A DNA stretch of 64,000 nt from Eubacterium sp. 14-2. Its GTDB lineage: Bacteria; Bacillota; Clostridia; Lachnospirales; Lachnospiraceae. The notes under the pieces were generated by a model, which saw only the letters and a program-made list of their open reading frames with translations, searched no databases and was not told the origin of the DNA. The stretch lies in NCBI RefSeq assembly GCF_000403845.2, contig NZ_KE159568.1, positions 1,247,400-1,311,399 of the forward strand, given 5' to 3'. Both the position numbers and the translations under genes were made by a program. Positions 1-8,855 of this stretch are shown here, one piece after another (positions within the stretch are counted from its first letter, which is position 1; the number at the start of each line of letters is the position of its first letter).

Positions 1-18
1 GGAAATTATAATTTTCAT
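1..18 (-). CDS. 5' end of a further gene of the ABC transporter operon (partial)
   Basis: An ATG on the minus strand at position 18 is preceded, about nine bases upstream, by an AGGAAGGG ribosome binding site and follows the permease-like gene closely. Only six codons (MKIIIS) are inside the window. By position it would be a third member of the transporter operon, for example a second permease or a GntR-type regulator. This is inference from context only. Confidence 0.35.
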
Positions 19-50
19 GATGCAGTCCCTTCCTGTTCTGATTCAGACTC

Positions 51-767
51 TTACAGTTCATCGTAGTACAGACTGGCATCGGCAGTCTTCCGGTAAAAAT
101 ACCCGATTGCCAGAAAGCTGATCAGATAATTCAAAGCCGGCAATATGGATGCCGGAATACTCCAGAACCCGCCGGTTGACACAAGATTAATAAAAGTAAT
201 TCCCACATCCAGAGACTGTACCATAATGGAACATCCCGGCCATTTTGTCCCGTCGTTCCTCTCACTTCCCTTTATGGGCTGCACCGTTGCAATCTGACAG
301 GAACTGAGGCCCAGACTTACCGGTATTGCTTTCGCAACTATATCCCACCAGAATTTTTCTGCCCTCTGGTCTGCACAGGCAAACTCTGCCGATGCAATCA
401 GCAAAAGAATCATACTCACCCAGGCCATTTTCCGTATCTGCATGGCAGCAAATTCCTTTCTGCCCACAGGAAGCAGGTACGTCAGCCTGTGATTCTGAAG
501 ACTCATCATAATAATCAGCCCTATGTTGCTAAAGCAAAGACTGATCATCAGCCGATCTGCCAGTTCCCGTCTGTTCTCTGCCCCTCCTGCAGCCGGAAGG
601 AATCCCACGATAATTCCGGCCAGAAACAGTGCAAATGCAAATTTTCCACGAAAAGTATGCAGGGAACCACGGATTTCCACAAGAATCTCCCGTCCTGTAA
701 ACAGAAATTTTGCTGGTGTAAAATTTCCTGTTTTCTGATTCTGACAGCATGTTTCTATACGATTCAT
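51..767 (-). CDS. ABC-2 type permease-like membrane protein
   Basis: The 238-residue protein has about five or six hydrophobic segments (around residues 43-60, 70-90, 110-130, 145-165, 180-230). It contains a LPVGRKEF stretch after the second segment, like the sequence following the second helix in ABC-2 type permeases. It lies directly downstream of an ABC ATPase gene and so is probably the membrane subunit of that exporter. The ATG at 767 was chosen because a GAGGG site lies six bases upstream, whereas the ATG at 773 abuts the site. I do not recognise a precise family, and the substrate cannot be predicted. Confidence 0.6.
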   Translation of the reverse strand: MNRIETCCQNQKTGNFTPAKFLFTGREILVEIRGSLHTFRGKFAFALFLAGIIVGFLPAAGGAENRRELADRLMISLCFSNIGLIIMMSLQNHRLTYLLPVGRKEFAAMQIRKMAWVSMILLLIASAEFACADQRAEKFWWDIVAKAIPVSLGLSSCQIATVQPIKGSERNDGTKWPGCSIMVQSLDVGITFINLVSTGGFWSIPASILPALNYLISFLAIGYFYRKTADASLYYDEL

Positions 768-825
768 TCTCATCCCTCTTTTCTCCCGGTGCTGTTTACA
801 GTACCGGCATCACCCAAACCATCTG

Positions 826-1671
826 TCAGAATTTTCCATCCAGATAATATATCAGGTCTGCCAGCCCAGGACGGGACACCTTCACATCCACCCACAGTTC
901 CCGGCCATCTTCCTGAACCAGCCCCTCCTCATAATATTCCATCTTCCGTCTGCCAATCAGACGGCTGTTAAGATAATCCATCTGCACCCTGCTGCCGCGC
1001 ACAATTTTGTACTGTTTTTCCAGTTCCGGCATGGTCAGGGAAAAAATCTGATGACCTTTGGACAGCATGGTAACCGCATCTGCATACTGTTCCAGTTCCT
1101 CCGTCAGATGAGTGGCAAAAAGAATACTGCAGCCACCTTTCCGTACGTCATACAAAAGATTCATCCATTCCCGGCGAAACACCGGGTCCAGACCTGACTC
1201 CGGCTCATCCATCAGAATCAGGCCAGGGCGGTGAGCCAGTGCAAAAGCAAGCTGGAACTTCATATAACTGCCCTTTGACAGTTTTCTGAGATTCTGCTTC
1301 ACATCCACATCGAACTGTCTGCAGTATGCCAGAAAATCATTCTGCACATATTTTTCATAATATCTTCCATAAATGGCTCCCGCATGTTTTACAGATAAAT
1401 CCAGCCGGAAGTAATCATCGTCAAAAATAATTCCCAGTTCCCCTTTACACCGTTCCGGTTCCTGTTTCATACTGACTCCCTTCAGCCACAGGTCGCCCTG
1501 ACTGATACGGGAAAGGCCGCAGATCATATGAAACAATGTTGTCTTTCCGGCTCCGTTTCTGCCAATTACTCCCATTAGCATTCCCGGCTCCAGTGTCAGA
1601 TTGATATCCCGCAGCCAGAAGGTGGTTCCACGTTCTGCCCCGGCACCTTCGATTCGTAATACTGGTTGCAT
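826..1671 (-). CDS. ABC transporter ATP-binding protein (YtrB-like)
   Basis: This 281-residue ATPase has a Walker A GRNGAGKTT at residues 37-45, a variant signature LSKGS near residue 132 and a Walker B LILMDEP followed by SGLDP near residue 155, then the H-loop histidine in FATHL. A C-terminal region of about 80 residues lacks recognisable motifs, as in YtrB-type exporter ATPases. The start has a GGAGG site ten bases upstream. It is the first gene of an operon preceded by a perfect long palindrome (1703-1744), which suggests control by a GntR/YtrA-type repressor. The membrane partner follows at 51-767. Substrate unknown. Confidence 0.88.
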   Translation of the reverse strand: MQPVLRIEGAGAERGTTFWLRDINLTLEPGMLMGVIGRNGAGKTTLFHMICGLSRISQGDLWLKGVSMKQEPERCKGELGIIFDDDYFRLDLSVKHAGAIYGRYYEKYVQNDFLAYCRQFDVDVKQNLRKLSKGSYMKFQLAFALAHRPGLILMDEPESGLDPVFRREWMNLLYDVRKGGCSILFATHLTEELEQYADAVTMLSKGHQIFSLTMPELEKQYKIVRGSRVQMDYLNSRLIGRRKMEYYEEGLVQEDGRELWVDVKVSRPGLADLIYYLDGKF

Positions 1672-1702
1672 GAGTACCTCCCTTCTTTCTGCAGAAACAA
1701 AG

Positions 1703-1744
1703 TGTGCATATACTGTATATGTTTATATATACAGTATATGCACA
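1703..1744 (-). promoter_or_regulatory. Palindromic operator, GntR/YtrA-like
   Basis: A perfect inverted repeat of 18-base arms (1703-1720 and 1727-1744) with a six-base spacer lies 32 bases upstream of the ABC ATPase start. Its AT-alternating core (TACTGTATAT) resembles operators of YtrA-subfamily GntR repressors in front of ytrB-type transporters. The regulator itself is not in the window; it may lie left of position 1. Being between tatD and the transporter, the site most likely covers the transporter promoter. Confidence 0.7.
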
Positions 1745-1781
1745 GATATGTCAATACTTTATTCAGATATTCCAAAAAGTT

Positions 1782-2558
1782 TTATTTTACTTTGGAAAAC
1801 AGTCTCCGGGCATTTTCTCTGGCAGCAGCTATCACTTCTTCACTGGTAATTCCCCGCAGTTCTGCAATTACCTGAGCCACATAAGGCAGATTCAGAGAAG
1901 AATTCCGTTTTCCCCGCTCCGGTTCCGGAGACAGATACGGGCAATCCGTTTCCAGCAGAATATGTTCCAGGGGGATAACAGCTGCGGTTTCCTTTAATTT
2001 CCTGGCATTCTTAAAGGTTATCACTCCGCCGATTCCAATGTAATAGCCCATTCTGATATATTCCATGGCCTGTTCCGGCGAATAGGAAAAGCAGTGTATC
2101 ACCCCCGGTATCTGCTCTCCGTGAATGCCCTGCACCAGTTTCAGCGTATCTTCTGCCGCCTCTCTGGAATGAATGATCACCGGCAGTTCCTGTTCCCTGG
2201 CCAGCTCCATCTGCCGGCAGAACCAGTAACGCTGATTTCGCCTGGCCTCATCCTCTTTTTCCCAGTAATAGTCCAGGCCAATCTCTCCCACAGCCACAAC
2301 TTTAGGCTGGCTGCACCTTTCCCTCATCCATTCATATACTTCTTCATTCAGGTCGCCAATCTCGCTGGGATGGATGCCAACAGCCCCGTATACAAAGGGA
2401 TATTCCTCTGTAAGGGCAAGGGTTTTTTTCACCCCTTCCAGGTCAGAGCCTACATTTATAATGGTTTCAATCCCATGTTCCTCCATGGATAACAGCAGTT
2501 CCTTCCGGTCAGGGTCAAATCTTCTGTCATCATAATGGGCATGACTTTCAAATATCAT
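1782..2558 (-). CDS. tatD: TatD family metal-dependent deoxyribonuclease
   Basis: The 258-residue protein matches the TatD/YcfH amidohydrolase-fold family in length and motifs: the N-terminal metal-binding HAHYDD, GEIGLDYYW, the histidine in IIHSREA, HCFSYS and the C-terminal acidic ETDCPYLSPEP. Members are Mg-dependent 3'-5' DNases or RNases. The start codon overlaps the stop codon of the upstream GGDEF gene in an ATGA arrangement, so the two are probably translationally coupled. Genes of this family often sit next to metG in Firmicutes, as they do here. Confidence 0.93.
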   Translation of the reverse strand: MIFESHAHYDDRRFDPDRKELLLSMEEHGIETIINVGSDLEGVKKTLALTEEYPFVYGAVGIHPSEIGDLNEEVYEWMRERCSQPKVVAVGEIGLDYYWEKEDEARRNQRYWFCRQMELAREQELPVIIHSREAAEDTLKLVQGIHGEQIPGVIHCFSYSPEQAMEYIRMGYYIGIGGVITFKNARKLKETAAVIPLEHILLETDCPYLSPEPERGKRNSSLNLPYVAQVIAELRGITSEEVIAAARENARRLFSKVK

Positions 2559-4186
2559 AATATCACACTTTCTGCATTATCTTCAATTTTGTGTATCAGG
2601 CAGATACTGTTTTTCTGTTTCCGCTTCACGTTATACAGAGCTCCGTCTGCAGCATAGAGAAAATCCCACATCCTGTTCTGATGTGTGGGAACGCTGTTTC
2701 GGATTCCCTGTGATACCGTTACATACTCTGACACCTGAGAACCTTTATGCTCTATCTTCAGTTCCGAAATTCTCTGCCTCAGTTCACCGGCCAGCGTCAG
2801 AATTTCCTTATCGGTTTTCCCGTAATAGATAATAATAAATTCGTCGCCGCCATATCTGGCGCAAAAGATATCCCTGTCCCGCTCCATCAGTTCTTTTAAA
2901 ATTGCACCGATTTTCTGCAGGCAGTTATCACCTGCCTGATGGCCATATGTGTCATTATACTGTTTGAAGTAATCCACATCAAAAATTTCAATGGAGAGGC
3001 GCTCCTGATTTTCACTGGCTTTGTCAAATATCTTTCCTGCAAAATCATTGAGCTTATAACGGTTGGGCAGCCCTGTCAGGGCATCCTTCTCGGAACGCTC
3101 CTGCAGTTCTTTCTTTTCCTTTATCAGAGTTTCCTCTTTCAGACGGGCTTCTTTCAGGCTGAACCGCAGCCTGGTGGAATGATGAATCACTCCCACATTT
3201 TCTTCTTTCAGAATCTTTCCGTCCTCATAAAGGCTGGCGCAGGATTCCAGATACTTTTCCCGCTGTCCGGTATTCCTGTAATACTCCGCCTGCCGGCGCA
3301 GCAGCTCCATCCGCAGATTGGTGATGCCTGTTTCTTTTACCAGGATTTCCAGCCCTGGAAAAATTCTCTCCAGTTCCTGATACTTTTCAATTTCCAGAAG
3401 AAAATCCAGAAAATCGAAAACATCCTCATGGCTGTCCATAATAATCTGGAGATTTTCCAGTTTCTGAATCAGATGTTCGATGTATCGGTCCCGCTCCTTA
3501 AGGCTTCCCTGTGCATGACGTATCCTGGCAGAAAGCCCCAGAGCCATAAATAAATCAATCCCTGATTCTTCCGTTTCCCCAATCTCACGGATTTTTTCTT
3601 CATACTCCACAGCTTCCTCCAGGTTTTTCTGAAACAGGCTGCATCTTCCCAGTGCGGCGTATGTGTTGGCCAGATTTCCTCTTCCGAAAAATTCCTGCCT
3701 GTAATTCAGGAAAATATTCCGGGCTTTTTTCAGGTACCGGATGGCGGAGTCAAACTCTCCAAATCCCATATACAGACGTCCGATATTACTGGTAACCAGA
3801 GCTGTCTCATAGGGACAGTCATATTTTTCCCCATAAGACAGCGCTGTAATATACTGATCCAGTGCAACTGTGGTGTTCCCCCGGTTAAAAGCATCAATTC
3901 CCATCACGTTATGGGAACGTATCAGCAGGTCCCACTGGGAGGCTTTCCGCTGGTTTACAATACTTTCTGCCAGACACAGCATCAGATTCTGATGATCGTT
4001 CAGGCAGAGATAGCTTTCTGCCAGATAATAATAAGCAAAACCGAGAAGATACGGGTCACTCATCTCTTTTCCAATGTCCACCAGCCTGCGGCAGCTTTCC
4101 ATGTAGGGCTCTCCTCTCTCGTAGCGGAGCTCCATCATTTCCTCTGCCTGCGCCTGAATTTCTTTCCCGTAATTTGTAAAATCCAT
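2555..4186 (-). CDS. TPR-repeat diguanylate cyclase (GGDEF)
   Basis: A 543-residue cytoplasmic protein. Residues 1-340 are helical tetratricopeptide-like repeats, followed by a coiled-coil linker near residues 340-370 and a GGDEF domain of about 160 residues. The catalytic signature is intact (RYGGDEFIIIYYG), as is the conserved NRYKLNDF region, so cyclic di-GMP synthesis is plausible. No RxxD inhibitory site is obvious five residues before the motif. I place the start at 4186, where GGAGG lies nine bases upstream; a longer in-frame version would begin at 4243. It lies between metG and tatD in one transcription unit. Confidence 0.85.
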   Translation of the reverse strand: MDFTNYGKEIQAQAEEMMELRYERGEPYMESCRRLVDIGKEMSDPYLLGFAYYYLAESYLCLNDHQNLMLCLAESIVNQRKASQWDLLIRSHNVMGIDAFNRGNTTVALDQYITALSYGEKYDCPYETALVTSNIGRLYMGFGEFDSAIRYLKKARNIFLNYRQEFFGRGNLANTYAALGRCSLFQKNLEEAVEYEEKIREIGETEESGIDLFMALGLSARIRHAQGSLKERDRYIEHLIQKLENLQIIMDSHEDVFDFLDFLLEIEKYQELERIFPGLEILVKETGITNLRMELLRRQAEYYRNTGQREKYLESCASLYEDGKILKEENVGVIHHSTRLRFSLKEARLKEETLIKEKKELQERSEKDALTGLPNRYKLNDFAGKIFDKASENQERLSIEIFDVDYFKQYNDTYGHQAGDNCLQKIGAILKELMERDRDIFCARYGGDEFIIIYYGKTDKEILTLAGELRQRISELKIEHKGSQVSEYVTVSQGIRNSVPTHQNRMWDFLYAADGALYNVKRKQKNSICLIHKIEDNAESVIL

Positions 4187-4260
4187 CCTTTTGTTCCTCC
4201 GTAACAGCCCGTCCCTGGGCTGCCCGATTTTCTGTTCCCGCAAAAGGGCCTGACTCCTGT

Positions 4261-6228
4261 CTAACAGATTTCCGCGCCGGAAGGCATGTTCTTTTCAGGC
4301 GTTACCAGTGCCAGTTCCCCATTTTCATTCTCTGCACAGAGCAGCATTCCTTCGGATAATACACCTGCCAGTTTTGCCGGTTTCAGATTTACCAGTACCA
4401 TGACTTTCTTTCCCACCATCTCTTCCGGAGAATAGTATTTCCGGATACCGGACACAATCTGTTTTACCTGGCTTCCGATACGCACCTGAGAACAGAGAAG
4501 TTTTTTGGATTTGGCTACTGCTTCACAGGCGATAATCTCTCCCACCTGGAACTGCATTTTCATAAAATCATCGTATTCAATTTCTGCTTTCGGTTCCAGA
4601 TCTATCCCGGCTTCTTCCGGTTCCGGCTCCGATTCCTGAATTTCCGGATACAGTTCTTCCACTTTTGCCAGTACCTCCTCCGGCTTCATCCGCTCAAACA
4701 GGATTTCCGGCTGAGAAGTTACCTTTGTTCCGCTTCCATAATGGCCGAAACTGCCCAGTTCTTCAAAGGGCACTTCAAAAGCATTTAACTGGGACAGAAT
4801 TTTCTCCGAGGTTTCCGGCATAAAACTTTTTAACAGGCTGGCGCCAATGGTGATACTCTCCACCAGATTATACAGAACCGTGGCAAGGCGCGGTCTGGAG
4901 GCCTCCTCTTTTGCCAGAATCCAGGGAGTTGTCTCGTCTATATATTTGTTGCAGCGTTTAAACAGATTGAAAATTTCCGTCAGAGCATCTGCCACACGCA
5001 GTTTATTCATTTTGGCTGTAACTTTGTCCACAGCACCTGTAACCACCCGTTTCAGGTCTTCGTCCACGTCTTCCGCCACATTTTCATTGGTGACGATTCC
5101 GTCAAAATATTTATTGCTCATGGAAACCGTGCGGTTTACCAGATTTCCCAGGGTATTTGCCAGGTCGGAGTTGCGCCGCTCCGTCACCAGCTCCCAGGAA
5201 ATCACTCCGTCATTTTCAAAGGGCATTTCATGGAGCAGGAAATAACGGATGGCGTCCACGCCGAAAATCTCCGTCATTTCGTCGGCATAAAGGACATTTC
5301 CCTTGGATTTGCTCATTTTTCCGTCTCCCTGCAGCAGCCAGGGATGGCCGAAAATCTGTTTCGGCAGGGGCAGATCCAGAGCCATCAGGAAAATCGGCCA
5401 GTAAATCGTATGGAAACGAATAATGTCTTTTCCAATCAGATGGAGTTCCGCCGGCCAGTTCTTTTTGAATAATTCACTGGAATTTCCTTCTGCGTCATAC
5501 CCGATTTTTGTGATATAGTTGCTCAGTGCATCCAGCCACACATAAACCACATGTCCGGGGTCAAAATCCACCGGGATTCCCCAGCTGAAAGAAGTTCTGG
5601 ATACGCATAAATCCTGAAGGCCCGGCAGCAGGAAATTGTTCATCATCTCATTTTTCCTGGATACAGGCTGAATAAATTCAGGATGGGTGTTAATGTGCTC
5701 AATCAGACGATCGGCATATTTGCTCATCTTAAAGAAATAAGCCTCTTCTCTGGCCGGCTGCACTTCTCCGCCGCAATCCGGACATTTCCCATCCACAAGC
5801 TGGGATTCTGTCCAGAAAGATTCACAGGGGGTACAGTACAGCCCTTCGTAAGCGCTTTTGTAAATATCTCCCTGTTCATAGAGTTTTTTGAAAATTCTGG
5901 CCACCTGTTCTTCGTGGTCTTTGTCAGTGGTACGCACAAAACTGTCGTAGGAGGAATTCATCAAATCCCAGATTTCTTTTACCTTTCCTGCCACCTGGTC
6001 CACATATTCTTTGGGCGTAATGCCGGCTTCTTCTGCCTTAATCTGGATTTTCTGCCCATGTTCATCCGTTCCGGTCTGAAAGTAAACGTCATATCCTTCC
6101 TGACGCTTAAATCTTGCAATGCTGTCTGCCAGTACAATCTCGTAGGTATTTCCAATATGGGGTTTCCCGGATGTATAGGCAATGGCTGTTGTCATGTAAT
6201 ATTTCCCTTTGGTGCATTTTGTACACAT
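4261..6228 (-). CDS. metG: Methionyl-tRNA synthetase
   Basis: The 655-residue enzyme charges tRNA-Met. It shows the class I HIGH-type motif (SGKPHIGN), a zinc-binding CxxC-x(n)-CxxC insert (CTPCESFW and CPDCGG), and the KMSKSKGNV loop. A C-terminal tRNA-binding OB-fold appendix spans about residues 550-655 and dimerises the enzyme. The start at 6228 has AGGAGG eight bases upstream. It gives a short N-terminal extension with an extra CTKC pair ahead of the usual start. A T-box leader precedes the gene, so expression should respond to uncharged tRNA-Met. Confidence 0.97.
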   Translation of the reverse strand: MCTKCTKGKYYMTTAIAYTSGKPHIGNTYEIVLADSIARFKRQEGYDVYFQTGTDEHGQKIQIKAEEAGITPKEYVDQVAGKVKEIWDLMNSSYDSFVRTTDKDHEEQVARIFKKLYEQGDIYKSAYEGLYCTPCESFWTESQLVDGKCPDCGGEVQPAREEAYFFKMSKYADRLIEHINTHPEFIQPVSRKNEMMNNFLLPGLQDLCVSRTSFSWGIPVDFDPGHVVYVWLDALSNYITKIGYDAEGNSSELFKKNWPAELHLIGKDIIRFHTIYWPIFLMALDLPLPKQIFGHPWLLQGDGKMSKSKGNVLYADEMTEIFGVDAIRYFLLHEMPFENDGVISWELVTERRNSDLANTLGNLVNRTVSMSNKYFDGIVTNENVAEDVDEDLKRVVTGAVDKVTAKMNKLRVADALTEIFNLFKRCNKYIDETTPWILAKEEASRPRLATVLYNLVESITIGASLLKSFMPETSEKILSQLNAFEVPFEELGSFGHYGSGTKVTSQPEILFERMKPEEVLAKVEELYPEIQESEPEPEEAGIDLEPKAEIEYDDFMKMQFQVGEIIACEAVAKSKKLLCSQVRIGSQVKQIVSGIRKYYSPEEMVGKKVMVLVNLKPAKLAGVLSEGMLLCAENENGELALVTPEKNMPSGAEIC

Positions 6229-6254
6229 ATTATCTGCCTCCTTAAATTACTGTA

Positions 6255-6392
6255 ATGCAAATGCGCCGCGTATTTTCCAGCGTGTGGGGTTTGCTGCGCC
6301 ATTTGCGGTGCGTCAGAGCATACGCATAATTATTTTTCTCTTATAGGAAAATACTTTCACGCGTTAGCGTGACAAGGTCTTTCCTGTAGAAT
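6255..6392. repeat. Dispersed intergenic hairpin repeat, copy 1
   Basis: Between the metG terminator and the metG start. It contains the 31-base stretch 6296-6326 that recurs exactly at 33753-33783, followed by a long imperfect hairpin (6342-6390). The hairpin has a TATAGGAAA/TTTCCTGTA outer stem and a TCACG/CGTGA inner stem. Related hairpins are found at 10105, 33900, 37670, 40910 and 58380. No coding function is evident. Confidence 0.75.
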
Positions 6393-6395
6393 AAA

Positions 6396-6660
6396 ATAGC
6401 CGCCTTCTGTATCAGTCAGAAGGCGGTTTTCCGCGGTACCACTTCTTTTCGCCCTTTTTTCACAAAAAGGACCTTGGTAAGTATCATATACTTTTCGCTG
6501 TAACAGGCGAACCCGTCACTGCCTGTTCGTATTTCCGCATCCTCGGTCTTCGCCGGGCCGGAAAACATCGTTCGGCAATGCCACTCCAAAGCCATCTTCT
6601 GCATAACCTCCTGCGTTCCCTTTCACCAGCCGGAACTCTCTGTATCATTCCTTTATGCAT
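6396..6660 (-). promoter_or_regulatory. T-box leader (tRNA-Met responsive) of metG
   Basis: The minus-strand leader carries the hallmarks of a T-box. These are an AGAGAG motif at 6641-6636, then CTGGTGAAAG in the apical part of stem I, and the T-box core GTGGTACCGCGG at about 6442-6431. The core is followed by a GC-rich intrinsic terminator (CCGCCTTCTG/CAGAAGGCGG, 6401-6426) and a U-rich tract. The UGGU of the core would pair with an ACCA tRNA 3' end. A candidate AUG specifier is in AGATGGC shortly after stem I, but I could not fold the RNA to confirm it. Confidence 0.9.
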
Positions 6661-6727
6661 ACTCTCTTTTTCACAGTGTTTGGTTTGTTTATATTTTATC
6701 AAAGACTATCACAGAACCGCCATAAAG

Positions 6728-7954
6728 TCAAGAAAAATGACGGTTCTGTGAAAACACATACCGGTTCAGCCGCTCAAAGGCTTCCTCTACTCTCTCAAAG
6801 GGCAGTGCCAGATTCATACGGACAGAACAGGTTCCATGAAACATTCTTCCGTCCTGCCAGGCAACTCCCACCTTCCATCCCGCTTTCAGCACCTCGTCAA
6901 CAGTGGTTCCATGTTCCTGGCACCACCGGGAACAGTTCGGGAACAGCATATAGGTCCCTTCCGGTTTACTTACCTGCACCCCTGGAAAATGCTCCTCCAT
7001 ATAATTGCAGGCATAGTTTACATTTGTGCTCAGTACCTGCCGCAGCTCGTCCACCCATTCCTGCCCTTCCGGCTTATATGCCCCAATCAGCGCATGCATG
7101 GAAAGGACGTTCATGCTGTTGTAGTGGGATTTACTGCCCTGGGCCCGCACCCGGTCCTGCAGATACCGGTTATAAATAATATGATAGCTGCCCACCAGTC
7201 CAGCCAGATTGAAGGTTTTGCTGGGCGCATAGACCGCCACCGTGCGGTTCCTGGCGTCCTCGCTGACTGACTGGGTGGGAATGTGCGTGTGATGATTCAG
7301 AATAATGTCCGACCAGATTTCATCTGAAATTACCAGGCAGTCATTTTTCCGGTAAACTTCCATGGCCTGCTCCAACTCCCACCGTTCCCAGACCCGGCCG
7401 CAGGGATTGTGGGGACTGCAGAACACTGCCACATGAATCTGATGTTCCTTCAGTTTTCTGTCCATGTCCTCATAATCCATACGCCAGATATGATTTTCAT
7501 CCTGTTTCAGGGGACTGTGGATGATTCTGTAACCATTGTTTTCAATACTGCCTGTAAATCCAATATAAGTGGGGCTGTGCAGAAGAACTTTATCCCCCGG
7601 AGCCGCGAAAGCATTCAGGCAGGACACCACGCATCCCAGAACACCGTTTTCATACCCGATGTTTTCCGGCTTCAGGCCCGTTACACCGTTTCTGCTTTCC
7701 TGCCACCGGATAATGGACTGAAAGTATTCGTCAGTGGGGATAAAATAACCGAATGCCGGATGTTTCACCCGCTCTGTTATGGCCTCCTGCACTGTGGGGA
7801 CTGTTGGAAAATTCATATCTGCCACCCACATGGGAATAGCGTCAAAACCATCTTCCGGTGCTGCCGGAGCACCGCTCATCTCCGTTCCCAGTGCGTCCAC
7901 TGCAATGGCATCTCTGCCATGACGGTCCATGACAGAAGTAAAATCGTACTTCAT
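6728..7954 (-). CDS. PatB/MalY-type aminotransferase (cystathionine beta-lyase)
   Basis: A 408-residue fold-type I PLP enzyme. The PLP lysine lies in YAPSKTFNLAGL. Other aminotransferase signatures are the PMWVADMNF N-terminus typical of the MalY/PatB group, CSPHNPCGR (cofactor-contacting Asn) and VISDEIWSDI. The family cleaves C-S bonds of cystathionine or cysteine conjugates, giving homocysteine or sulfide. GGAGG precedes the ATG. It lies divergently spaced from the T-box metG leader but on the same strand and may be monocistronic. Confidence 0.9.
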   Translation of the reverse strand: MKYDFTSVMDRHGRDAIAVDALGTEMSGAPAAPEDGFDAIPMWVADMNFPTVPTVQEAITERVKHPAFGYFIPTDEYFQSIIRWQESRNGVTGLKPENIGYENGVLGCVVSCLNAFAAPGDKVLLHSPTYIGFTGSIENNGYRIIHSPLKQDENHIWRMDYEDMDRKLKEHQIHVAVFCSPHNPCGRVWERWELEQAMEVYRKNDCLVISDEIWSDIILNHHTHIPTQSVSEDARNRTVAVYAPSKTFNLAGLVGSYHIIYNRYLQDRVRAQGSKSHYNSMNVLSMHALIGAYKPEGQEWVDELRQVLSTNVNYACNYMEEHFPGVQVSKPEGTYMLFPNCSRWCQEHGTTVDEVLKAGWKVGVAWQDGRMFHGTCSVRMNLALPFERVEEAFERLNRYVFSQNRHFS

Positions 7955-8025
7955 GACTGTTTCCTCCGTATGTTATTTATTCTGTCATATATTTTATCAC
8001 ACACCGGCGGTTTCGCACATGGTTT

Positions 8026-8754
8026 TCAAAAATATTTTGAAGTAAGACGCTGCACCATATAGTGATTGGCTCTGTACTCCGGCTCGTCGGAAAGTTCCGG
8101 CAGTTTTATGGTTCCCCGGTATTTGCGGGCCAGCGCCCGTTCCAGCAGAAAATCGCAGAGTTCCGGATTTTTAGGCAGCAGCGGCCCATGGAGATATGTG
8201 CCCATTACATTTTTATAAAGGACGCCTTCCCACCCGCAGTTTTCCCGGTTGCCATGGCCGCAGATTACCCGTCCCAGAGGCTGATATTTCTCCGCAAATG
8301 TCCGCCCGCCGTGATTTTCAAATCCCACAACAGGATTTAAACAGAGGGGGCTGTCTAATATAATATCACCGGTAAGGCGCCCTGGTTCCCATTCCGTATA
8401 AATGTCCAGAATATTCAGTCCCTCAATTCTGTCCCTTTCGGTTTTATAATATTTTCCCAGAAGCTGATAACCTCCGCAAACCGCCAGTACCACACCTGCA
8501 TCTTCCACATAATCCCGAAAATTCTTTTCTTCTTTTTTCAGATACCGGCAGGCAAGCGCCTGTTCCCGGTCTGAGCCTCCGCCCAGCAGAACAATATCCA
8601 TGCCTGTAAAATCCACCCTTTCACCGGAGCAGACAGCCTTCACCTGCACCTTGATCCCTCTCCATTCCAGCCGCTTTCTGAGGCAGCATATATTTCCCCG
8701 GTCACCGTAAAGATTCAGCAAATCCGGATATAAATGTCCAATGGTCAGTTTCAT
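8026..8754 (-). CDS. gatD: Lipid II isoglutaminyl synthase, glutaminase subunit GatD
   Basis: A 242-residue class I-like glutamine amidotransferase. The nucleophile is Cys93 in AVCGGYQLLG, and the histidine lies in GTYLHGPLLPKNP. The N-terminal HLYPDLLNLYGDRGN is typical of GatD and cobyric-acid-synthase-like glutaminases. GatD supplies ammonia to MurT for amidation of the D-glutamate of lipid II. Its partner gene is immediately upstream, but the murT C-terminus, which completes the GatD active site in studied homologues, is damaged here. gatD itself looks intact. Confidence 0.9.
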   Translation of the reverse strand: MKLTIGHLYPDLLNLYGDRGNICCLRKRLEWRGIKVQVKAVCSGERVDFTGMDIVLLGGGSDREQALACRYLKKEEKNFRDYVEDAGVVLAVCGGYQLLGKYYKTERDRIEGLNILDIYTEWEPGRLTGDIILDSPLCLNPVVGFENHGGRTFAEKYQPLGRVICGHGNRENCGWEGVLYKNVMGTYLHGPLLPKNPELCDFLLERALARKYRGTIKLPELSDEPEYRANHYMVQRLTSKYF

Positions 8755-8855
8755 GGCGTCGCTTCTCCTCTCTTTTGTCTGCTTCCTGTTTCCCGGTCAG
8801 AAATACGCTGCAGCCTGCGCAGCATACGGTTGGCAGACAGCAAACCGGAATAATT
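8751..8855 (-). pseudogene. murT: Detached C-terminal frame of murT
   Basis: Thirty-four codons in another frame read NYSGLLSANRMLRRLQRIS and onward, then stop with an ATGA overlap onto the gatD start, exactly the coupling expected of an intact murT-gatD pair. The peptide resembles the last part of MurT proteins (a PNYTSL-like segment). By comparison with family length, about 60 codons are missing between this remnant and the upstream frame. Confidence 0.65.
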
